Positions 1 through 10,552 of a stretch of DNA of 64,000 nucleotides are shown one piece after another. The notes beneath the pieces were generated by a model. It did no database searches. It was given only the letters and a program-made list of their open reading frames with translations, and was not told where the DNA came from. How positions within the stretch are numbered: the first letter of the stretch is position 1; every line of letters begins with the position of its first letter. Source of the DNA: Pterobdella sp. o SKG-2022 (Eukaryota > Annelida > Clitellata > Hirudinida > Piscicolidae); the NCBI GenBank assembly GCA_964035795.1, contig OZ038323.1, forward strand, positions 1,721,172-1,785,171. Direction: 5' to 3'. Both the position numbers and the translations under genes were made by a program.

Positions 1-775
1 AAACTGATTGTTTCCTATTAATCATTTCACATGTTGAATGAGTTTTTCAGTTTGTTTGTGTTTAGACAAGACCTTATATTTCATTAAAAAATCTTATTTT
101 TCAGTTTCTTACCAAACTTTTATTTAAAAAAATTTTTTAAATCTTTTTTTTATATCATGTCATAGCATCTGTTGATATGATATGGCTTTTTTGTGCTTAT
201 GCTTCTTTTCTTCATCAAAGGCGTTTGCATGTTCTGTCTTCATCAATAGATTTGAGGTCTAAGGATGTGTCCAAGATAGCTCTACCTTTTTCATCAGTTA
301 CTTCTTTTATTTCTTCAAGAGTGCTTTGTTTTAGAGCTTTTGGCTTGTCATACTGTTTGCATAAAAAGTTTGAAAAGCATTTCTCGATCATTTCCAGGTT
401 GGCATTCTTACAAGGTTTGGTTCATGGTGCTGCAACCACTAGCAGACCATTTTGCGAAAATCCACCACCTTTTCCATGAACTTTTCTTAACTTCTGTCTC
501 TCCCAAACTCTTTCAACCATCTTCAACAACTACATTTCATCTTCAACATCACTTATGTGAGACACTTCTATCACTTCATGACGTCTTCAGTCTTCTGTCC
601 CACCATCTCTCCACTCATTAATCACCATGGAATTTTAATGACATCACCATCATCGTTTATCGCTTGTATAATCCCATCTTTATGGAGTTGGATTTATAAT
701 TAATGATAATTAATCTCAAGGTGGTAACAGAACAAGGCAGAGGTCGATGTTTTTTGAGACACGCCTTACAACATC
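1..775. other. AT-rich sequence without a supported gene
   Basis: No gene can be supported here. The minus strand of about 165-600 reads as protein-like text broken by several stops, which may be an old retroelement fragment, but no motif identifies it. Confidence 0.4.
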
Positions 776-787
776 GGTGTGTGATAT

Positions 788-969
788 TATGATTAGCTAA
801 ACTAGCCTATTAACAAAAACGATTTGAATCAAACACTTTTATTAACTGAATAATAACGTAAAGCTTTTCGTGAGTTGAACTCAAATTATCAAGTATACTT
901 GACAATGTGAGCTCAACTCACGAAAAGCTTCGTGTTGTTATTCAGTTGATAAAAGTGATTCAAATTGTT
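788..969. mobile_element. Foldback insertion with exact 12-bp target-site duplication
   Basis: Two arms of about 58 bases (near 821-882 and 907-966) are inverted copies of each other around a short centre, and each carries the core cGAAAAGCTTCG or its complement. The insertion is bounded by the exact direct repeat GGTGTGTGATAT at 776-787 and 970-981, read as a target-site duplication. The same core and the same duplication length occur in the insertions at 3027-4241, 27799-27914, 39969-40041 and 47304-47477, but the arm sequence here differs, so this is a related subfamily. It has no coding capacity. Confidence 0.65.
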
Positions 970-1007
970 GGTGTGTGATATGAGATATATAAATGTCAAT
1001 TATTCCA

Positions 1008-1311
1008 ATTGGATTATACTGATGTAGATGTCCCAGTAACAGAGGTTGATAGCAGTGGGATTAGATTATTGATACTAGGCATAGTAACTTGGAAATAAGC
1101 CGTTTCAGTTGAAATAAATTTTTAAGACTACCAACTCGAGCTAAGATCCAACTTGAAATTATCGGAATTGCCGCCTTTCCCACACATGGGCAGTTATCTT
1201 GCTGTTGTCAACTAGGATCATCCGCCAAGCCAAATGACAATGATACCAGAATATGAGTCTGTCGATACCTGCTACCGGAGTCTACTGTTATCCAGCTTAT
1301 TAAAATAGATA
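1008..1311 (-). repeat. SINE-like interspersed repeat, copy 1
   Basis: This stretch matches the reverse complement of 14958-15236 almost end to end. Shared blocks include the region around TCCGCCAAGCCAAATGACAA and a terminal block ending in a TATACTG...GATTA-type tail. The tail is also the 3' end of the LINE fragment at 8282-8725, so the element looks like a SINE that borrows a LINE 3' tail. No tRNA-like head is obvious. It is more diverged here than in copy 2. Confidence 0.55.
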
Positions 1312-2289
1312 TTTAAATTGGTGCAAGTTCAAGGTCGATGGTCAGGACTCGTTTGGAATAAAAAAAAATAAGATTAATCTATATTATTATACCTGTTTTG
1401 TCAATATAACCTTTTTCTATTCAACACTAATATGTTTGTAATGATGACGTCATCAGCTTCCTGGAGAGCCTCGTGAGGAGTCTGGCTGATCACCACAAAT
1501 TCCTCTATGTATGTCATCGTTTCATTTTTTTTGTTTCATTATTTATGAAAAAAAATTACCAGTAATGTTTATAATATTGTCATGAAGACATGGTACTTTG
1601 GAGATGCAGGGCTTCTGTATGATGACATCACAGTTGGTTGGTTGTGTGTGTGTTTGTATGTGTCTGTATGTTCTCATACACCGATATTGAACCAACAGAA
1701 ATGCTTTCCTCCCTCTTCAAACACCTCAGGGCCTTGAACTTCAAACTTGACCTCAGGGTCAATTCATATTCATCATTAAGCTATATTTTACATTCACAAC
1801 TTGTGCTGTTTCTATACTGATATGTAGTAGGAAGCTTTTAACGTGGACGCGGATAAGCTTATTTCATTCTTTCCTATATTTTAATGTCATTTTATTCTTT
1901 ATCATTTTTTATTGATATCATCATCATCATCCTTATGAGACCAAACATTTTCACCCACAGAATCAGTCATTCCTCGATGAGACCCTTACCATGCCGGTAC
2001 CTCATCTTTTTATTGTTTTTGTTGCTTGTTATATTATTATTATTTTTTTATTATCAATTAGCACCTACTTTACAGTGTGTTTTCGCTACATTAAATTTGG
2101 AGCAAACGCTTTGATATTTAAAACAAGACATGTACCATGTAAATTTACATTATGATATCAATGTTATTGCTGTTGTTTTTAATTTTTATTATTATAATAT
2201 TTTTTGTATTATTATTATTATTAAAAAATCCAGCAAGCATTTTGCCGAGAAAATATTAGTAAGACGGGTCATAACTAATGACCTAAGTC
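1312..2289. other. AT-rich sequence, no gene seen
   Basis: Low-complexity T- and AT-rich DNA with short TG-rich and (ATT)n stretches. The last part, from about 2200, is probably the 3' untranslated end of the LINE that starts at 2293 on the minus strand. No conserved coding signal was seen. Confidence 0.4.
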
Positions 2290-2292
2290 TGC

Positions 2293-2947
2293 CTACAGCT
2301 CCAGAACTTTTTTCAAGATTCTTGCGGTACTGAGTAATGCCGCTTTTTGCAACTCTCCCCCTATTTTTATTAATTTATAATTGGTGGAGAAAGCATATAA
2401 AGTTTTTGCATATACTTCCAAGGGCTCCAATTGCAATTGGTACCACATGCACTTTCTTTTGCTGCTAACTTCTCTTCGCAGATCTTGATATTTTTTAACT
2501 TTTACTTCTTTTTCATTGATTCTGCAGTCTCCAGGTACTGTAACATCCACAATCATTTTTTTTCCTTCTTGTGTACAACGAAAATGTCAGGTCGATGGGC
2601 TTCTATGATATTGTCACATTTGTATATTTAAGTCTCAGCAACTTTATGTCATCATTCTCTACCACACTACCTGGCTCATGTTCGTACCACTTTTCATTGC
2701 ATTTTAATCCATTTTTTTTACAAAAATCCCAATGGAGTCTTCTAGCAACGTTGTCGTGGCGTCTCTTGTACTCTTTTTGGACCAGCTTATCACATTCGCA
2801 GATTATGTGTTGAACGGTTTCACCTTTGTTGCCGCACATCCTACACAGTGGGCTATTAGCTGTTTTATCTATGTGGAATTTGAGATAGTTGGTCCGTAAG
2901 TCTTGCTTTTGAGCTGCACATAAAAGTGACTCAGTTTGGATTTTCAA
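2293..2947 (-). pseudogene. LINE ORF2 C-terminal region, broken
   Basis: The minus strand encodes two adjacent open segments (2603-2947 and 2293-2556) in different frames. The upstream one has the cysteine motif of LINE C-termini (CRMCGNKGETVQHIICEC), followed by a conserved Tyr/Arg/Trp-rich stretch. The downstream one ends in the family's characteristic TARILKKVLEL. The reading frame is broken between them. The piece at 4321-4700 on the same strand is the upstream continuation of the same element, separated by the insertion at 3027-4241. The LINE clade was not assigned. Confidence 0.7.
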
Positions 2948-3230
2948 ATCGCCTTTTCTCAGCCATCTTCAACTTAACTTTTTGTCCACTTTTGCCGATG
3001 TATTTCTTAAGAACTGTCCATGCATTGAATATAATTTCAGAACACTAGTAAGTTTATTAAAATACGAAGCTTTTCGTTGACAACGTAACGATTTCAAGTA
3101 TGAGAAACCGTTTTATTGATATCACTATGGCAACAGATAAAAGTTAATTGTAAACCCCATAATTATTGCAAAAAATATTACCAAAATAATAAAGTGACGT
3201 GGACTATAATGTAAATCAGAGATAATAAAA

Positions 3231-3380
3231 AATGAAAATGTGTAGGCAACTCTAATAAAATAAGGTCCATTATGTAACACCATTTCTAAATAATAATAAA
3301 TTCCTCAAGATTCTTTGTGATTTAGAAATGGTGTTACATAATAGGCCTTATTTTATTAGATTTGCCTACACATTTTCATT
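3231..3380. repeat. Palindrome, about 61-bp arms, just upstream of the PLE ORF
   Basis: Arms at 3231-3291 and 3320-3380 are near-exact inverted copies separated by about 28 bases. Both contain a TAATAAAATAAGG block and an AAATGGTGTTACATAAT block or its complement. The right arm runs directly into the PLE-like reading frame. Confidence 0.75.
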
Positions 3381-4138
3381 TCAAAAATCTCAAACAACTA
3401 AAAACGAAAACTGGTAAATTGTTCAGATTGAAGAAAAAACAAACTCCGATAAGTCAAAATACTTACGAAGTTCGAATCATCAACCTTTCTTCATATAAAG
3501 ATATAAATTTGGATGGTCTTAAAAAAGGCCTCAACCACAGTTTTGTCAACAAGCACAAAGACATCAGAAGAAACTTGGCGTTGGAATTAGAGTCATTTGC
3601 GGAGAAAGCTGAAACTTTTGTTCCTGATGAGAAAAAAGAAGCGTTCCATGAATACCTCAGAAAGATTACTAATACTCTGTCGATGAACGTTGAACATGCT
3701 AAAGATAATACTTTCAAATTACTGAAAGAACTAAGAGAGAATCACAAGATCACTATTCTCACAGACAGCAAAGACTCAAGTGTTGTCATCTTGGACAAAG
3801 CTGATTATCAAAGTGTGGTACAAAAGTTGATAGAAGAAAAGGTAGTTGTCCCTGAAAACCCACTATTCTACGTGAGATACGTGGACGACACATATGTTAG
3901 AAGAAAGAAAAAGACGATATTCTTTTCAATGCTTTAAACTCTTTCCATAAAATATACAATTGACCGTTGAAGTAAATCCAACTAAATTCATTGATACCCA
4001 AATATCTAGCTACCCAGACGGCTCCCTATCTTTTAAGGTGGTACAAAAAGAGAAAAAATTACCAATCCATTGGACGTCGGCGACTCCTAAACAATACAAA
4101 AAAGATCTTATAAAAGGAGATTTACAAGATCGGGTCTG
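3362..4138 (+). pseudogene. Penelope-like element reverse transcriptase, internally deleted
   Basis: The open part (3362-3937, 191 codons) begins with the N-terminal PLE RT region, including KDSSVVILDKADY. It then jumps directly to the RT active-site motif FYVRYVDDTYVRRKKK. The roughly 230 residues that lie between these in the copy at 14-15 kb are missing. After a frameshift the text continues as a typical post-catalytic PLE region to about 4138. The C-terminal GIY-YIG nuclease is absent. The YVDD box is present, but the protein cannot be a working polymerase. Confidence 0.75.
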
Positions 4139-4320
4139 ACTTTGAAAATGTTACGTTGTTAACGAAAAGTTTCGTATCTTAATAAAATTACTAGTGTTCT
4201 GAAATTATATTCATTTTAAATTTTGGCTTTTGAAAAAATCATGTCCATACATTCTTTTTTCATTCCATTTTTTTATTCTCTCATCTTGAATATTTTTCTT
4301 CATATCTTTCACTGTGGCAA

Positions 4321-4700
4321 TTACTGGATTTTCAAAATCACCTCTAGCTGCACGTAAAAGTCATCGCTTTTTTTGATGTGATTCTCAAGGTTGATTTTGG
4401 CCAAGATAACAGTATCTTCAGCATTTGCCAGTTCTCGTCCGCCATCTTTCTTTGGTATAAATAACCTATCTACATCACTTCGTGGGTGCAGTCCATTATG
4501 CATTATTGAGAGTTTCCTAGTTTTCCCATCTATTGACTGAAGCTCAGTCCTTGTTCAACTAAGGAAAGGCGCAGAGTATCTCAAAACAGGGATGGCCCAA
4601 GTATTAATACCCTTAACAATATTCCTTCCATTCAGTTTTGTCTTAACAATTTTCCGCACTCTCATTGTTATTATTATTATTATCCTTATTGTTATCATTA
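4321..4700 (-). pseudogene. Upstream part of the LINE at 2293-2947
   Basis: The minus strand reads NTWAIPVLRYSAPFL, then a break, then HNGLHPRSDVDRLFIPKKDG, motifs that precede the C-terminal cysteine motif in one LINE family. It is the 5' continuation of 2293-2947, separated by the insertion at 3027-4241. Frameshifts are present. From about 4670 to 5060 the plus strand is AT-rich without a gene. Confidence 0.65.
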
Positions 4701-5185
4701 ATATTAATATTATTATTTTCATGTCCAAAAAGTCATTGAACAATAAATAAATTATCCTAAATAGTACGTTCAAAAATACGGTGCTTATTGTTGTGAAAGA
4801 AATATTTCAAGAGTCTAATAATGCCTTCTAAATAAAACTAAGTAACTGAACTGCAAACTAATTATTTTATCAATAACTAGCTTCACTAATCAGTCTGATT
4901 GTTTTTTCTTCATTATATTATCACAAAGTCGATCATAAAAGCCGCCATGTGATGTTTTTTCGAAAAATTTTTTGAATGCTAACCACAAAAATACTTTTAT
5001 TGAAGTTTAGATTTAAATAAGCTTTTGTGCTCTTTATTTGATTTTTCATGATATAAATAATAATAATGGTGCAGATATACAAGGAAGTGACCTTGGTGCC
5101 TTGCAATCGTCTCGGAGTTCAAATAATGTTACTATTTTTCTTTTCTATGTTATTTTGCTGCACTACGACTGAGTACTATGGATAC

Positions 5186-5290
5186 ATGATGATGATGATG
5201 GTGGTGGTGGTGGTGATGATGATGATGATGATGATAATGATGGTGATGAGGGTGATGTTGATGATGATAATGATGGTGGTGATGATGATG
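5186..5290 (+). repeat. (ATG/GTG)n trinucleotide-rich repeat
   Basis: A run of ATG, GTG and GATGATGAT triplets. It leaves all frames open by chance, so the open frames here are not evidence of genes. A second, shorter run lies at about 5644-5712. Confidence 0.85.
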
Positions 5291-5339
5291 ACTTGGGCAT
5301 CATGGGGACATGGGTTGGTATTGGTTTCTTTTTCCTTCG

Positions 5340-5640
5340 CTCCATCTCTAAACGCGTCATGCCGCTGCAGCTTTGGTGGAAATAGGTAAAACAGCGGTGT
5401 CATTGCATGGCTTTAATAGTCGTGGGGCTTCTGCATACTCCGTATGGATGCGTTGTTCTCGGGCTGCTCTCGACGTCGCCAGCTCGTACCAGAAAGATTT
5501 GGATCATCGTGGCTCTGTCTCTCTGACTGGGGCTTTGAGCCGGAAAACCCGGACTTTCGAAAAAACTCCCTGTTGGAACATTATGGTTGAAAACTCTTCG
5601 TTGCAACCAACACCCCGTGAAACGCTCTTTGTAGTCGATT
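5340..5640 (-). pseudogene. LINE N-terminal fragment with degenerate 2A-like motif and PHD-like finger
   Basis: The minus strand reads FLVRAGDVESSPRTTHPYGV, then KAMQ, a stop, and HRCFTYFHQSC. The first part resembles the 2A ribosome-skipping peptide found at the N-terminus of some CR1-clade LINE proteins (family consensus DxExNPGP). Here the Asn, Gly and final Pro are replaced, so the skip site should be dead. What follows matches a PHD-type zinc finger, interrupted by one stop. The fragment sits between two trinucleotide repeats. The plus strand is also open across it but shows no recognisable domain. Confidence 0.55.
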
Positions 5641-5712
5641 TGATAATGATGACGATGATGGTGTAGGGATGGAGATGATGATGATGATGGTGGTGGTTGA
5701 TGTTGATATGAT

Positions 5713-6328
5713 AAAAAATAGATCTTCATAAAAATGAAACATCTTCCGAAAACACAGCTTGAAATTGAGTTTTGATTTGAGTTTCAATAATGACAAGTAA
5801 AAATGGTGAGTGGAAGGTGAATCAAATGGAAGATAAACAAAGAAAGGCATTCGAAATACCATAAACGAATAAGAATTTGAAGCTCGAGTCTGAACATCGG
5901 GTCTGCATCAAAAAGATTGACTGCATTGCTTAGTAATGCATCTAGCAGGCTTATAAGGTGCTTCAAGGTTTTAAATTTTGGAAAACTACACTGGAAGGAC
6001 CACCTCAACAGAATGATGACGTAGGTAGCACACCCCGTCCATCCATCATAGCCACATACTCCTGCCTCTAAACGGGGTGTCACGCATGAGGTGAGGTTGG
6101 TCGTAGAGGCATGTAAGATGCTTGTGAGGTGCAACGCATTTAAATCTCTTAACATAGCAACAGTTCATTGTTTTTGGTGTGAATCAGAATTAAATGGCTT
6201 GGTCATCCTAATTTGATATGGACCTCATGAATATGGGCACACAAAAATGTGTATAAATATCCACACAGACACACTAGGTCACATTGTGTTGTGGGGGAGG
6301 TTGTGGATGGGAGTGTCATCAAAGAGAG
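5713..6328. other. No gene seen
   Basis: Moderately AT-rich sequence; the open frames present have no recognisable motif. A LINE or host exon cannot be excluded around 6060-6150. Confidence 0.35.
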
Positions 6329-6352
6329 TGTATGTGTGTGTGTGTGTGTGTA

Positions 6353-6450
<98 letters not shown>

Positions 6451-6457
6451 CGTGTGT
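6329..6457 (+). repeat. (GT)n microsatellite
   Basis: About 125 bases of almost uninterrupted TG dinucleotides with a few TATG and GCG variants near the ends. The Cys-Val reading frames through it are artefacts. Confidence 0.97.
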
Positions 6458-6799
6458 TTTGTCTATTTGTTTGTTTTTTTGTGTGTTCAAAGATTATGCA
6501 TGTTTTTGTTATGTCAATATTGTTATTATCTCAGTTTTCTTCAACATTGTCTTAAATTTGTGGCGTTTAGAAGTTTTTCATGAAGAGTTCAGCTGAACAC
6601 CCGTCCAACACAACTATAACCATTAGACCCATTGAACATTAGTCATGATCAGACAAGGATTCCAGATGACGTAGCATCATGGGGATACAAGGAGTTGGTT
6701 GTTAAAAGAGGAGACATAATATTAACAAAAATAGTTTTCAAGATTTGATCATGTTTTTATAATATTCAATTCTTAAGCCATGTAGGCAACATTTTGTAG

Positions 6800-9575
6800 G
6801 GGGAGGTGGAGGTAGGTGATGTGGTGGATGAGATGTTCCAATGCCATTTGAGGGGCTCCAGAGTTGGAACTGTAGGTGGGGGGTCTTGGGTAGATGCGAG
6901 GGTTGATGTTGAAATTAATAGATACGAGGATGAATGAAAAGCTGGATGAATGAATGAAAAGGTGGCTGGAGCCTAACTGATGGATGGATCCACACAGGTT
7001 TCCTCTTTGCTGAGGAAGATGAAAAGCAGGCCTGTGGAGATGATGGTTGTCAAGGTAAGACATCTTTGTGCTTCATTTTAAACAGTTCATGCATTGTCAA
7101 TTTTTGCGATTATATTGACTTGATTCAAAATTATATGATGAATATAAAATGAATAATGATGGCAGTCTTAAAGTTGGTCTTTTTATCTGTTTTTGTTAGC
7201 GCCACCTTCATTAGTTCTCATTTATTTGACTTCTCAATATTCACTTCTGACAAGTCTGCATTCAAGAAGCTCGTGTTTTGACACGAGTTGCTATTGCTAT
7301 CATTCAGCTAACAGAGACTCATGATTCCATCATTTCCTGAACAGAGTCGCCAGGCAAACGGCTCGATTTTTCCTCCAATCCGTTCGTTCATCGACAAGCA
7401 CATGCTCCTTCCATCCATGCAGCACACATCACCGACCCATCTACAAGCACCCCCATCCAAGCCTCCCCCTCACGCCCTGCTTCCCGAACAAGTTGAAGAG
7501 GAGGTCCCTGTGCATAATAATGACGATCGGTGTGTGCTTGTTTTGTTTTTTTGTTTTTTTTTGTTTTTTTGTTTGTTTGTTTTTTTTGTTTGTTTGTTTG
7601 TTTGTTTGTTTGTTTGTTTGGATACATGTCAAACACACAGAGCCACCTACAATGTGACATATCTGGGCTTCGTCTATGTGGGAAAGGTGCTTCATTGTTA
7701 ACATTATCCTCATTATTATTATTATTATTAATTTTAGTATTAATAGTAGTAGAGATGGTAGTACAATAGGCCTTTCAAAATCGGGACTCGTTGAGTTTTG
7801 AGGTTCACTAACTTTTTGAAGTTTAAAAAACGAATCACACACACATACGCATATCAGGGTTGAGAAGGCTTGAAAAACAAACACTTTGTTTACAAAAACA
7901 AGGATGCAAACGTGAGTTTTTGCGTTGAGTAGCAATAAAAATCGACTTTCATTTTTTAGGTTTTTCAATTCAAATTTTTCATCTATGCGTGAAAATTCAA
8001 AAAAACTCAAACTGTGGTTTTTAAGCACACAAAAGATGTCAGAAAAAGAGCATATCAGGAATCCTCCAATAGGATGAGATATGATAAGCCATTAATTTTT
8101 CACTAGGCACAAGTTTTGCATGTCAGTGAAGTTTTTGTAAGCAGAAATAACATTATCAAATGATGAAAACACATTTGCATGAATTCTTTGCATATATATA
8201 TAATTTTTGCTACATACATGAAGTTGTCAATCAGTCTGATAACATCAGTCTTACTCACAAAGGCCTCGCTTCCAATTAAATGTGCATGCTATGTGTGGCA
8301 TGCACGCCGTTTATGTTTGTTCCCATCTAACTTGTGCTGTTTTGCAAAGGCTACAGCGCAACGATATTGTGATCCATTGGATATGTGGCGTTAAGCCAAA
8401 AGACATAAGTCCATCATCAGTTTTTTTCACAAAACTCAAAATCCCAGACATATGGACGCTGCTACAGAGCCGTCGTCTTCGTTGGTATGGTCACCCGAGA
8501 CGTTCGTCCATGTGTATCAAAGACGTGCTTAAACTTCCTCTGTCTGAAGGTCGTTTCCGTGGTAAACCAGCAAAAACTTGGTTGAGTTGTGTTGAAAAGG
8601 ATATGAAGTTTTATGGCCTGGAAAATACAGACCTACTCAATAGAGCTGAGTGGAGAAAGTGTATTAGCCGACTGCTGTATACCCCAGCTACTGGGACGCC
8701 TACAGCAGTATAATCTTATATGGATAATTCCATTGAAATGTCCAATTTCATATTCGACGTAAAATTTTTTCGGTTTTTTCATGGCCTACTAAAGTATTAT
8801 TATCATTGTTTATTTTATTTTTATTATTCATTTTATTCTGATTATTATTATTATTTTTATTATTAGTAGTAGTAGTAGTAATATTCTCACTCCTTGATAG
8901 AATGGCTCGGTGAGCAGGGTGGAAGAATCAATCGATGTGATGAGTCAGTTTCTGGAGAACAAGAAGATCTATAATAATAAAAATAAGAATAAAAATACAA
9001 AAAATACTGAAGAAAAACACAACAATGATAGTAATGATGTTACAAAAAGTGATGGTGATAACTGTAAGGGAGATGAATATGTTGATGAAGACAAAATGGA
9101 TAAGAGCAGCGAAGGGGGAGATGGATGCTTGGAAATGCTCACCAAAGAAAACCTCATCTACAAAATATGGCCCAGGGTGAGAGTTTTATATTACTGCTGT
9201 AGTTTCTAATTTATTTTTATCACTATTTGTACTATTTCATGTTATCTCTCTTTAACCACTGATGTAAGGATGAAGAGGCGGAGATACGACTGGGAGAGAC
9301 GGAAGTGGTGATGATGGTGCAAGACCAGGTGCTTCAATTATCACCCACATCAAATCAATGATATAACGTTTATAATTACGAGATAACCGAAATTACTTTT
9401 TTAGTAGTATATATCTAGGCCGACTGCTGTCATCACTGGAACAAGGGCAACAATATAATCTAATATTTTTAGTTGAAAAATCGATATTTCAGGAGAGGTG
9501 CAGGGCTTCGTACACTGAGATTTCTGCGTGTGGTCGAGTAGATGACCTGGCCTGTCTCTTCACCCTCATCGTCGG
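6800..9575 (+). CDS. PDZ and PTB (PID) domain protein, partial multi-exon gene
   Basis: Seven exons can be chained with agreeing phases: 6800-6901 (tentative), 6998-7054, 7315-7529, 7641-7686, 8901-9176, 9269-9328 and 9493-9575. The first two read like the C-terminal half of a PDZ domain (VGDVVDEMF, then LLRKMKSRPVEMMVVKR). Exon 3 is a proline-rich linker. Exons 4-7 look like a PTB fold: YNVTYLGFVYVGK starts the domain, RVEESIDVMSQFLENKK is its first helix, and YTEISACGRVDDLACLFTLIV matches the strand that precedes the final helix. Exon 5 carries an Asn/Lys-rich insert of about 60 residues inside the domain. The start and the final PTB helix were not found; a LINE lies just downstream. PDZ-then-PTB order occurs in RGS12, but I cannot claim orthology. 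Confidence 0.5.
7539..7620 (+). repeat. (GTTT)n / T-rich microsatellite
   Basis: Tandem GTTT units with longer T runs. It lies in the short intron between exons at 7315-7529 and 7641-7686 of the PDZ-PTB gene. Confidence 0.9.
8282..8725 (+). pseudogene. LINE ORF2 C-terminal fragment with 3' tail
   Basis: The frame contains SRRLRWYGHPRRS followed by a basic segment (RFRGKPAKTWLSCVEKDMK), the usual C-terminal signature of several LINE clades (LRW.GH....R......GRP..TW). The frame ends in a distinctive tail, GCCGACTGCTGTATACCCCA, through the TATAATCTTATATGGAT end. That tail also closes the SINE-like repeats at 15170-15236 and, more diverged, 1008-1060. The fragment sits in an intron of the PDZ-PTB gene and is 5'-truncated. 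Confidence 0.7.
8795..8882 (+). repeat. (ATT)n and (AGT)n microsatellite
   Basis: ATT-rich triplet array ending in about five AGT units. It could also be the A/T-rich tail of the preceding LINE fragment. It abuts the acceptor site of the exon starting at 8901. Confidence 0.8.
9418..9465 (+). repeat. LINE/SINE tail fragment
   Basis: A short degraded copy of the tail seen at 8662-8725 and 15170-15236: GCCGACTGCTGT, then a diverged middle, then TATAATCTAATAT. It lies in an intron of the PDZ-PTB gene. Confidence 0.45.
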
Positions 9576-9973
9576 GTCGGTTGCATGCTTGTTTGTTAAT
9601 TATCAACCGTTCATTAACTATTCGTCAGTTTCATATCAAATATGTATCAGTTACAAATTTTCGAATGTGGGATTCTATCCATTGAATATGACCAAGCCAT
9701 TTTTTCAAATCCAAGTTTTATTATTCACAATTGTATGTTTTTGCCTCGATTGATTTTTAACATGCTTCAGATTGATTAGAATTTGACGAAGCCTCACAAT
9801 TTAAATTTTGCATACATGCACACACACACACTTCTTTTTTTGCATTTTTCCACCAATGGACAGGCGCAGCAAAAGAAAAAATCAAAAAGTTTTTTGCAAC
9901 ATTTCTTCTCGGGGTTGTGGACTCCTTGATCTTTAAAGCACTGGTTGCAAAATCGACATTTCACTGTTTGTAG

Positions 9974-9975
<2 letters not shown>

Positions 9976-10018
<43 letters not shown>
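9976..10018 (+). repeat. (CA)n microsatellite
   Basis: About 21 CA units, lying between two zinc-finger remnants of the minus-strand LINE fragment. Confidence 0.95.
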
Positions 10019-10019
<1 letters not shown>

Positions 10020-10475
10020 CTTTTTCTTCTTCTGCATTTATCCACCTTGAGGCAGGTGCACAGCAGGATAGAGAGTAGAAAATTTTTTTTGGTGGTTGTA
10101 AATGCCTTGTCGTTTGAAACTCAGCCCGCAATATTTACATAGGATGCTTTCTTGAGTTCTGTGTCTTTGTATCACATGGTTAGCTAAACCAACTTTATTG
10201 GCAGTTATTTTGTTGCAACCGGGAAACATGCAAAAAAGCCTTCGAACAGAGTTGTTTTTGTTGTCTGAGTTATCGTAGTCGCTGTTATATCGACATTTAG
10301 CAAAAAATTTTTTTTGCTTTTTCTGTAGCTTCCTTACGTGCATTGAGATCATGAAGAAGGCTGTAGATGTTGGTGCGCCATTTCTTTCTACCTCTCGCTT
10401 CTGTTCGACAATATTTACTTCTTTCAGATCTGCATGTATGAGGTCATGCCACCTCTTTTTTTGTTCTTCTTGATG

Positions 10476-10478
<3 letters not shown>

Positions 10479-10549
<71 letters not shown>
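10479..10549 (+). repeat. (CA)n microsatellite
   Basis: About 35 uninterrupted CA units at the upstream border of the LINE zinc-finger remnant. Confidence 0.97.

Positions 10550-10550
<1 letters not shown>

Positions 10551-10552
<2 letters not shown>

Larger units (their letters stand above)
3027..4241 (+). mobile_element. PLE-derived insertion with inverted terminal sequences and near-perfect 12-bp TSD
   Basis: This 1.2-kb block interrupts a minus-strand LINE. It is flanked by TGTCCATGCATT (3015-3026) and TGTCCATACATT (4242-4253), 11 of 12 bases identical. The left end (3027-3100) and right end (about 4140-4241) are inverted versions of one sequence containing the cGAAAAGCTTCG-type core, and the right end adds a ttttggcttttgaaaaa tail. 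Inside lie a 150-bp palindrome (3231-3380) and PLE reverse-transcriptase coding sequence. The same ends bound much shorter insertions elsewhere in the window, so this is probably the longest local member of that family. Confidence 0.7.
9794..10550 (-). pseudogene. LINE C-terminal zinc-finger region, broken by CA repeats
   Basis: The minus strand reads KRWHDLIHADLKE, typical of a LINE C-terminus, then two C2H2-like fingers (FCMFPGCNKITANKVGLANH and LCKYCGLSFKRQGIYNHQKK) and further down a diverged finger (KCRFCNQCFKDQG). Such fingers terminate some LINE ORF2 proteins. (CA)n arrays interrupt the frame at 9821-9832, 9976-10018 and 10479-10549, so this is not a host zinc-finger gene. Confidence 0.6.

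Noticed and set aside
177..621. Open frames on the plus str, with protein-like text on the minus strand of the same stretch
   Set aside because: The minus-strand text is broken by stops and no family motif was recognised; the plus frames have no domain. Not enough to call a gene or a specific element.
3027..4241. LTR retrotransposon or DNA transposon with terminal inverted repeats
   Set aside because: There is no integrase, protease or transposase; the coding sequence is PLE reverse transcriptase and the duplications are longer than those of most cut-and-paste elements.
5373..5666. Plus-strand 97-residue frame considered as an extra exon of the PDZ-PTB gene
   Set aside because: The minus strand reads as a LINE N-terminus with 2A-like and PHD-like motifs, which explains the sequence better.
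6203..6596. Long open frames of repeated Cys-Val or His-Thr
   Set aside because: Pure translation of a (GT)n array; dinucleotide repeats are open in all frames by chance.
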